Source: Mantis religiosa (Eukaryota; Arthropoda; Insecta; Mantodea; Mantidae). From it: 64,000 bases of DNA. Below, piece by piece: positions 57,647-64,000 of the stretch (position 1 is its first letter; each line of letters begins with the position of its first letter). The notes beneath the pieces are model-generated. The model ran no database searches and was not told the DNA's origin. It saw nothing but the letters and a program-made list of their open reading frames with translations. The position numbers were made by a program, and so were the translations under genes. The stretch covers positions 100,992,073 through 101,056,072 of the forward strand of contig CM060955.1 of NCBI GenBank assembly GCA_030765055.1, given 5' to 3'.

Positions 57647-58698
57647 ATGGAGAACATTGAGAATCGTAGTGTGATCAAGTTTCTGCATTTGAAGGGCGAA
57701 ATTTCCCGGTAAATCCATGATGAGATGACGGCTGTTTGTGGAAATGATTGCCCATCGTAGGACACTATTGTGAGGTGGAAAAGGAATTTCAAACTGGTTA
57801 CATGTCCCTGACAGATGAGCCAAGATCTGGTAGACCGTCAATGACAGATGATGCTGTCACAGCGAAGAAAGTGGAATGTTTAATACTGGAAGACAGACGA
57901 GCAACAATCCAAATGATCATGAATGAGACACATTTTAGTTATGGTAGTGTGTGGAAAATTATTCATGACGAAGTGCACATGTCTGAGGTGTCTGCACGGT
58001 GGGTTCGGCATTTGCTAACCCCTTTCCAAAAGCAAACACGGCGTGACGTTTCAAGACAGACATTGATGCTGTTGGAAAAGGATGAAAATAATCTTTTTTT
58101 GATCGTCTGGTATCCATTGATGAATCCTGGGTCTATCAGTATGATCAAGGAAAAAAAAAAAAAAAAAAAAAAAAAAACATGAGCATGAAATGGAAACATG
58201 CCGATTCTAACGGTGCAAATGTGAGTTGGGATAGGTCATGTTTTCAGTTTTCTGCAACTGTCGGGGAGTCATCCTTCAGATTATCTTCCCAAGGATAAAA
58301 CCATCTCTGGCAGATACTACTGTAATCTTCTGGACAAGTTACGAAGAGCTATGATTAAGAAACAACGCGGTATGCTCTCCAAAGTTGTTCGTCTTCTGGC
58401 TGACAATGCACCAGTTCATTCATCTCAAGTTGCAGTTGAAAAAACAAGGGAATGTGGCTTTAAGGCCTTACAACACCCGCCTTATTCGCCCGATCTCGCA
58501 CCAAGTGACATTTTCTTGTTCCCGGAAATGAAGAATCCGTTCCGTGGCTGCCAATTTGACAACACAAATGACGTCATTAATGAAGTAGAAAAGAGGTTTA
58601 AAGCGAATTCTGCCAAATTGTACAATCAAGGTATCCGGAAGTTCAAGAAACGTTGGGAAAAATGTGTGAATATGGATGACTACGTAGAGAAGAACTAA
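57647..58698 (+). pseudogene. mariner transposase pseudogene with poly-A run
   Basis: The N-terminus is MENIENRSVIKFLHLKGEIS, then a stop. The linker GHMSLTDEPRSGRPSMTDD-like region and a second helix region follow (57,748-58,070). The first catalytic block, SIDESWVYQYD, is read in a shifted frame after a T-run at about 58,095. A 27-A run follows at 58,151-58,177. The second block is LLADNAPVHSS and the third PPYSPDLAPSDIFLFPEM (58,351-58,698). The three catalytic aspartates survive in separate frames. Confidence 0.8.
58151..58177 (+). repeat. A27 homopolymer inside mariner transposase
   Basis: Twenty-seven uninterrupted A residues lie where the family normally has a short lysine-coding stretch after the first catalytic block. 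Slippage expansion is the simplest explanation. Confidence 0.9.
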
Positions 58699-58776
58699 TA
58701 AGCACATATCAACACAAACTTTCGATCACATTTTTTAAAGGGTGATAATTAAAACTTTATAACACCCCCTCACATA

Positions 58777-59190
58777 TGCTTTTGCAATTCTATTGCTCTG
58801 TCACTTAACGTTTGCCAGTTTTACTTCTTATCCAATTTTACTCTACTCAATTGCAGGACTTATAAGTAGGCATCTGGTGTCAGACGCCTGTCGAGTAGTA
58901 GAAGAGCTCCGGATGCCACCATACCTTATAAGAGGGTGAAGAGGTGGATATAAAATGTTGCAGTAACGAAGCGAAATTGATTATGGAGCAGCAGGTGGGA
59001 TTAATGACAAAGAAACCAGATAACGGAGAAAACCTTCCCATCACGAATCCAACAACAAACCTGAGATTTAGAAATCATGTTATAAATATTGTGTTCCACA
59101 TCTTAGTCAAATTAAAATTAAATATTACTGTTATCTGATAATTATACACAGTAGTGTTTTTATCATACATACATGTTTCAGTTCAACCGC
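58777..59190. other. Unrecognised sequence
   Basis: Nothing recognisable. Confidence 0.45.
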
Positions 59191-59193
59191 TAC

Positions 59194-59518
59194 TTAATTA
59201 TATTTCCCTCCCTTACATCCCCAGGGGATACGGTTTAAGCGCTGAGTCTGATACAGGGACCAAGGTTGAGGGGACAGCCCCACGTCTGGGATGAGAGCGA
59301 GAAAAGTGGATGTAAGTGTGAAGGTGAAATGAATGATAGGAGAGATGGATGATGGAGAAATTAGTAGAATGAGGGCGAGGGAAACCGGTCGGCCCGGAGG
59401 AAACCCGCACCAGCGTCGTGTTGTCCACCACAAATCTCATTTTGGGATAGCCTGAGATCGAACCCTGGCCGCCTTGACGAGAGTGGAGCAGTCTGTCCAC
59501 TGGGTCACGGCGCGGCTA
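59194..59518 (-). repeat. SINE-C, full-length, reverse orientation
   Basis: On the minus strand the head CGCGCCGTGACCCAGTGG and B box AGGGTTCGATCTCAGG are followed by a body with GGTTTCCTCCGGGCC, CCGGTTTCCCTCGCCC and CATCCATCTCTCC blocks. The far end is CCCCTGGGGATGTAAGGG. Possible short duplications (GCTAC) lie at both ends. The copy at 31,675 shares the head and the central blocks. Confidence 0.7.
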
Positions 59519-59519
59519 C

Positions 59520-62500
59520 AGTGATAATTATCATTAGCTTATAGATATATTATAGTTGGTAAATTAATTGTTATTGAAACCTGTATGTTTATATTTAGGT
59601 TTATTTGAGTTATCTGCCTCTGTACACGAGAAATGCATCTTCAAGAGTAAAGTTAGATCATATGCTTACTATAATTCGGCTATAAGTACTTTGTAGCGAT
59701 GAAATAAAGTTATAATTAGCCACTTTGAATTTTTGATAACTGCCATAATATAAAAGTGCCTTACAGCAGCGTAAGCGCTTAAAAGAAGCAACGCAAAAAA
59801 GCCAATACAATTTAATTTAGCTTCAGAAGCTTACAGATCCTTTCCGGGAGCCTTTAAATGCTTGGGATAAGGGTGTAATATAAAAGGGAGGAGAATTATT
59901 CAATTGTGATTCGTTTAATCGAAGAACATCTGGGTTTGCCTCCACGGAAGGCTTTACTAATCTGTGTCTGTTAGCAACAGAGGTTTAAGTAGGGTTATAT
60001 CGTATATTAACTGACTAGTGCTGTTTTTAAGTGGAAGCAATCAACTCTTTCCGTTTATTGGACTATTATCTTAATGAAGGAGTTGCCTTCTCGGTCATCA
60101 GCCCACCGGAGCAGCACACTCAACTACTCGGAATTGATTTACAAATCTCCCTCCATCAGATACACCTCTAGAATCAGAAGCCAGCAGCTACTAGGAATAC
60201 CTACTACCCCTTCTAAATTACAATCTCGATTAGCTGTCATTCTCAGTATCTTGAGTTCGATTCAGAGCAGCGGAATTTTCTTATGTTTATTATGTTAAAT
60301 TGGGTGACGTTAAAGCGACACTAAATGGCATAAATTGTCAAAGAGATGAATTTTCAGAATTTATCTAAATAATAAATTTGAATTACTTCTTTAATTTATA
60401 TAATATATTACAATTACTATGGACACTTATATTCTAAATATTATTTGAAAGTCAGATATACGTTCAGATGACTTTCTGTGCGCTCTAAACTTTTAAAATA
60501 CCAAGCACATACTATTTCCGTGAAAACTTATTTTCTTCCTATTTCATGTTAATCGAGATAAACACTTTCAGATACACTTTCTATATTTGAAATCTTCTTG
60601 CCATAAGATAACCTATAAATTATCTAATATTTCCTTGACATCTTGAGAAGCATCTCAACAGCAAGAGCTCTGTCATAAAGTGACAAATTGTTGAGGAACT
60701 GAAATCAATGACAATGAATCAGAAGGAATTGTGTATTTTTAAATAGATCTATATTTTTGCGTAGTAGATGTTTGCCTATCTCTTTTGATTTACCAGTTGT
60801 ACAAAATTATACAAAATTTCAGAGGGTGGAGGAAGATCTCATGGGCGATTCACAGAAAATTAAAGTTTAATATATTATTTATGATGGAAATGTGATTGTA
60901 TGAAAACATGGTACAGCCTGGAACAGTTAGAAACTACCATGCATCTCTGTGGCCTGTAGCCTCGCTAGATTCCTACAATTTTTTTTCCTTGTTTTGTTCA
61001 TTATTGGACGGAACTAGGTTGTTGTTATTCTTAAGAATGAACCGTAAACATTGGAAACATTAATGGAACTGGCATAGAGGACATCTGGAGCGTTTATAGG
61101 TCCAGAGTTTACTTACTTGGATTCTTGACAATTTTTACTGTTTTAAATATATTTCAATGATTTACAAGAAAACGGCGTGTGTAGGAACATTTTTAATTTC
61201 ATATTCGTTAATTGTTCATAGAACTTGACCTAAACTGTTAATTTTCAAACATGTTAACTAGAGAAAAAATGTGAACCTACCCGACGTAAACAAGATAAAC
61301 AGTACCTCCAGAAAACTATAACATTCTGGCACTTTTGACATCTCGAACTTTCTGTAAAGTCAGTGGATACACAGGTGCACAAGATTCCAGATTTCTTGCG
61401 TTGCTCATGCTAAACCCGTTGTTTCATATGTTATACCAATGAACATACTCAAAGTTCCAATAATTATATATTTGTTGATAGGTATATTATTTAACGGCAT
61501 CCACTGGTAATATGTAAAAATATTTCAGGTTTTAATATAAATGCTTTGAAAGTATCGCTACGTGCTGCTCTCCTCCAATTATACATATTTAATGCACTTG
61601 AATGAAACAAAATACTAATTTGACTTTTAAAATACTAATCAGGTGTAGCACATCATATAGAAAAAGTAATTTAGAAAAACCAAACAAAATACTACACAGT
61701 TGAATAATAATACACAAAGTTAATGTTAATCCCTTTAGTTCTTCCAGAAAAAATTTAGCTTCAAAGATAGTTTTTCTTAGTTTACTTTTACTAATTGTAG
61801 AATAATTATGTGGTATTTGGAACAATTTAAAAGACCAGAAAAATCACAGTTTTCATAGCCAATTTTCAGGTGTGTGCCGAAAATATGAGCAATGTTGATT
61901 AAAAATACATTTTATGGAACATTTATTAATGAATTCAGTGTAAAAACAATTACTATGTAAAATATATTGAGGTAAATACGGGTATGTAATTGGGCCGTGC
62001 GCTCCCGCGTTGAAACCTAAAAGCGCGTTTGGGGACAAAGGTTATAGTATACGATACTAAAGACTTAAGTATATTTTGGACAGAAAATACAATTTTGAAT
62101 TTTTTTAAAAATATTTTCCAAATTTCAATTAACTGAAATGGTTTATTCAGAGTAAAATGATAATTTATCTGCCTAAAGTGTTTCTTGCACGAAGTGTTCA
62201 GTGTGATTTGTATTCTAATGTGACACCTTTTTACTTATTATTACTACGTAGGTATAGTAAGCAGGGGTAATATGATATTTCACTTTCTATGGCAAGATTT
62301 ACGTTAAAATGTATGTTTACAGACCTCACAAAAAGCATTTTTGGAAAATATTGTGTATGTGAACAGCATAAGAAAAAAGACTGTTAAATGCCAAACTTGG
62401 TGTTTAAGTTCAGTCCCATGACAGATAATATGAAACAGATACAAATTCTCTCATGACCTAGCTTTGAATACCACAACACTAGAACTTCCCTAGATGGAGG

Positions 62501-62778
62501 TCTTACTGCGCCACTTATATATCTGATTACTGAGAAGCTTCTACAAGGCGTCCCCTTTAGTTGGTTCTACATCACGGTTTGAGCACATTATTCTACAGCA
62601 ATGTGTGTACATGTCTCCCGGGTGGTGGATAGGTCGTAGTGGTTGCCATCGCTGGCCAGCGATGTCAGCCATTGAATTTCTTATTTCTGTTTCTTATTTG
62701 TGCTCCAATATCAGCAGAGATGTTAGAACCTGCCCTGGTGATGCTATAAATCGAGATATTCAACTATGAAGCCACGTA
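59520..62778. other. Unrecognised sequence
   Basis: About 3.2 kb, AT-rich, with no gene or element recognised. A perfect 18-bp palindrome, CATCGCTGGCCAGCGATG, lies at about 62,647-62,664. Confidence 0.45.
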
Positions 62779-62779
62779 G

Positions 62780-63860
62780 AGTAAAACCGGCCCGAAAACG
62801 GACCCCTTATATGCTGGAAACCTAGAAAAATGGAAAATAAATTTTGAAACGGAGTTATTTCCCATATAAAAACGCCAGAAATCTGCCTAACGTGAAAACG
62901 AAATATTTTTCGGGCGCCATTTAGATAAATAACCTGATTAAGACGGATTACTTTATGTGTAGTGTGTTACAACGTACGTATTTTAAAAACAGCAATAATT
63001 TAGAGAGTGACTACACTTGTTCCTATGTCCCATGAACCATAAAGGCATAACGGTAATACTTCCAGTAAATGGGAGAACAAACCGTTAGTTCTCTCAACTC
63101 TCACTGTTTTGTAGTGTGTTCATTCTCAGTTTCGTTGTTAAAAGTGATCAAGCACGAGTGTAAGAAAACTCTGAACTTGGGGATTTTTAAACACATAGTT
63201 TGCACATACACAAATTCTCTAAATTGAGTTCAAAGACAAGACATTGCCACTAGAGGAAAAAGTAAGGTTAAAGTAGAACACGAAAATAACGAACGTCCAG
63301 CTAACGAATTAACTGTGTGGTTTAAAGAGGGGAAAACTCAGATTTAATAAATTTTTAAAAAAATAAAAAAACAGAGTGGTTACAAGGAACAGCAGGGCAT
63401 GTGAAACGCATAACAAAATCTACAGGGTATCCATTTCTGGACCATTGCTTCAGACTCAAACTTTAGAGACAACAGGAAAATTAGACAGAGAACATTTCCG
63501 AGCTTCTAATGGATGCCTCGAGAATTCCAAAAATCGCCGCAACATTGTTTTGAACGCTTTGTGTGGTGAAGTAAATGCTGATATACAGACAGTTGCAGAT
63601 TGGAAAGGAAAAAACTGAAAACAGACTGAGAAACTAGGCGATAAACTACAATTATTGTACGTAAGTTGAAAATATAGTACACAATACATATAAGTCTATT
63701 ATTATTTACATTTCATTTTATATTATTCCTTTACTGTAAATCTGTCAGACTATAGCTTCTATAATTTTTTTGTATTCAAACAAAAGCCTACGTAAGACGG
63801 AAAATAAATGCCGGAACGATCGTGTTCTGTTTTAGAGACGTTTTGCTGTATTTGCAAAGG
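62780..63860 (+). mobile_element. Pogo/Tigger-like DNA transposon, deletion derivative, copy 2 (uninterrupted)
   Basis: It is collinear with copy 1 (11,800-15,712) from a CCCTTATAT(G)...GGAAACCT 5' region through the N-terminal transposase part to the 3' end (CGGAACGATCG, then TTTAGAGA). It has the same direct passage from VADWKGK to spacer. It lacks about 55 bp present in copy 1 near 12,483-12,540. It has no LTR element at the matching position (GAAAATATAGTACACAATAC at about 63,667), so it serves as an empty site. Confidence 0.65.
63376..63618 (+). pseudogene. Tigger-like transposase N-terminal remnant, copy 2
   Basis: Codons resembling the CENP-B type DNA-binding region (REHFRASNGCLENSKNRRN, then NADIQTVADWKGK) end in a TGA at about 63,618. 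Upstream HTH remnants (an ANELTVWFKEGKTQI-like stretch, about 63,300-63,345) lie in another frame. There is no catalytic domain. Confidence 0.6.
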
Positions 63861-64000
63861 TTTAGTATTGAATATACTTGTAATTTAATTCCAGCTAGGG
63901 TAAAGGAGCATAAATGTATACAAACAATAACGTTCTTTTTTCAAACTTGTTAATTTTGTAGCATCAACTGGTGTCCTTGAGCCCTGTGATAAATTTACTG

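Larger units (their letters stand above)
57496..58776 (+). mobile_element. mariner transposon, near full length, decayed
   Basis: About 1.28 kb between imperfect inverted termini: left TAAAGTTTTAGTTAATTATC, right complement of TAAAGTTTTAATTATCACCC, starting near TATTAAGGG and TATGTGAGGG. The transposase is spread over three frames. A 27-A run lies inside. Confidence 0.8.

Noticed and set aside
62647..62664. Perfect 18-bp palindrome as a regulatory operator
   Set aside because: Isolated, with no gene nearby. A single short palindrome is expected by chance in a window of this size.

Overview
The window looks like gene-poor, AT-rich insect nuclear DNA. I found no convincing exon of a host gene. 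The interpretable sequence is almost all transposable elements, SINEs, solo LTRs, miniature inverted-repeat elements and satellites. The mix (mariner, Tc1-like and pogo/Tigger-like DNA transposons, Jockey-type LINEs, Ty3/gypsy-type LTR elements, several tRNA-derived SINE families) fits a large, repeat-rich insect genome. From the style of the SINE and LINE families I favour a cockroach or termite (Blattodea), but this is inference and not proven by any gene here.

Layout. 1-4.1 kb: a two-headed SINE-like unit near 0.6 kb, then unrecognised DNA. 4.1-5.5 kb: two solo LTRs in tandem, sharing ATAT at every junction. 6.5 kb: a 69-bp tandem repeat. 7.2-8.3 kb: a LINE fragment. 9.8-10.8 kb: a hairpin MITE and a third solo LTR. 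11.8-15.7 kb: a pogo/Tigger-like deletion derivative split by an internally deleted gypsy-type element. 16.6-19.1 kb: a LINE fragment and a mariner. 21.8-30.2 kb: two sibling deleted mariners in opposite orientation, several SINE-A copies, inverted-repeat motifs, and a DNA transposon with ~100-bp terminal inverted repeats. 33.0-36.5 kb: a 3.5-kb Jockey-type LINE with a 10-bp target duplication and one frameshift. 37.7-42.8 kb: two nested piles of SINEs, one of them inside a Tc1-like transposon. 43.2-46.0 kb: three SINE-A copies, one splitting a decayed copy of an uncharacterised insect repeat protein. 47.2-48.2 kb: a minisatellite with an 11-bp unit and higher-order structure. 49.5-53.7 kb: a SINE-like copy and two candidate non-coding inverted-repeat elements. 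54.5-58.8 kb: LINE remnants and a mariner with a 27-A run inside its transposase. 59.2 kb: SINE-C. 62.8-63.9 kb: a second, uninterrupted copy of the pogo/Tigger-like element.

No transposase or polymerase gene here is intact: all carry stops, frameshifts, deletions or lost catalytic residues. The most informative signals are structural. They include two independent SINE-B insertions within a few bases of the same point of SINE-A, a shared central domain among SINEs with different tRNA-like heads, an empty paralogous site that dates the gypsy insertion, tandem LTRs with shared ATAT junctions, and sibling DNA transposons with identical internal deletions. Longer stretches with nothing recognisable are listed so that silence is explicit.
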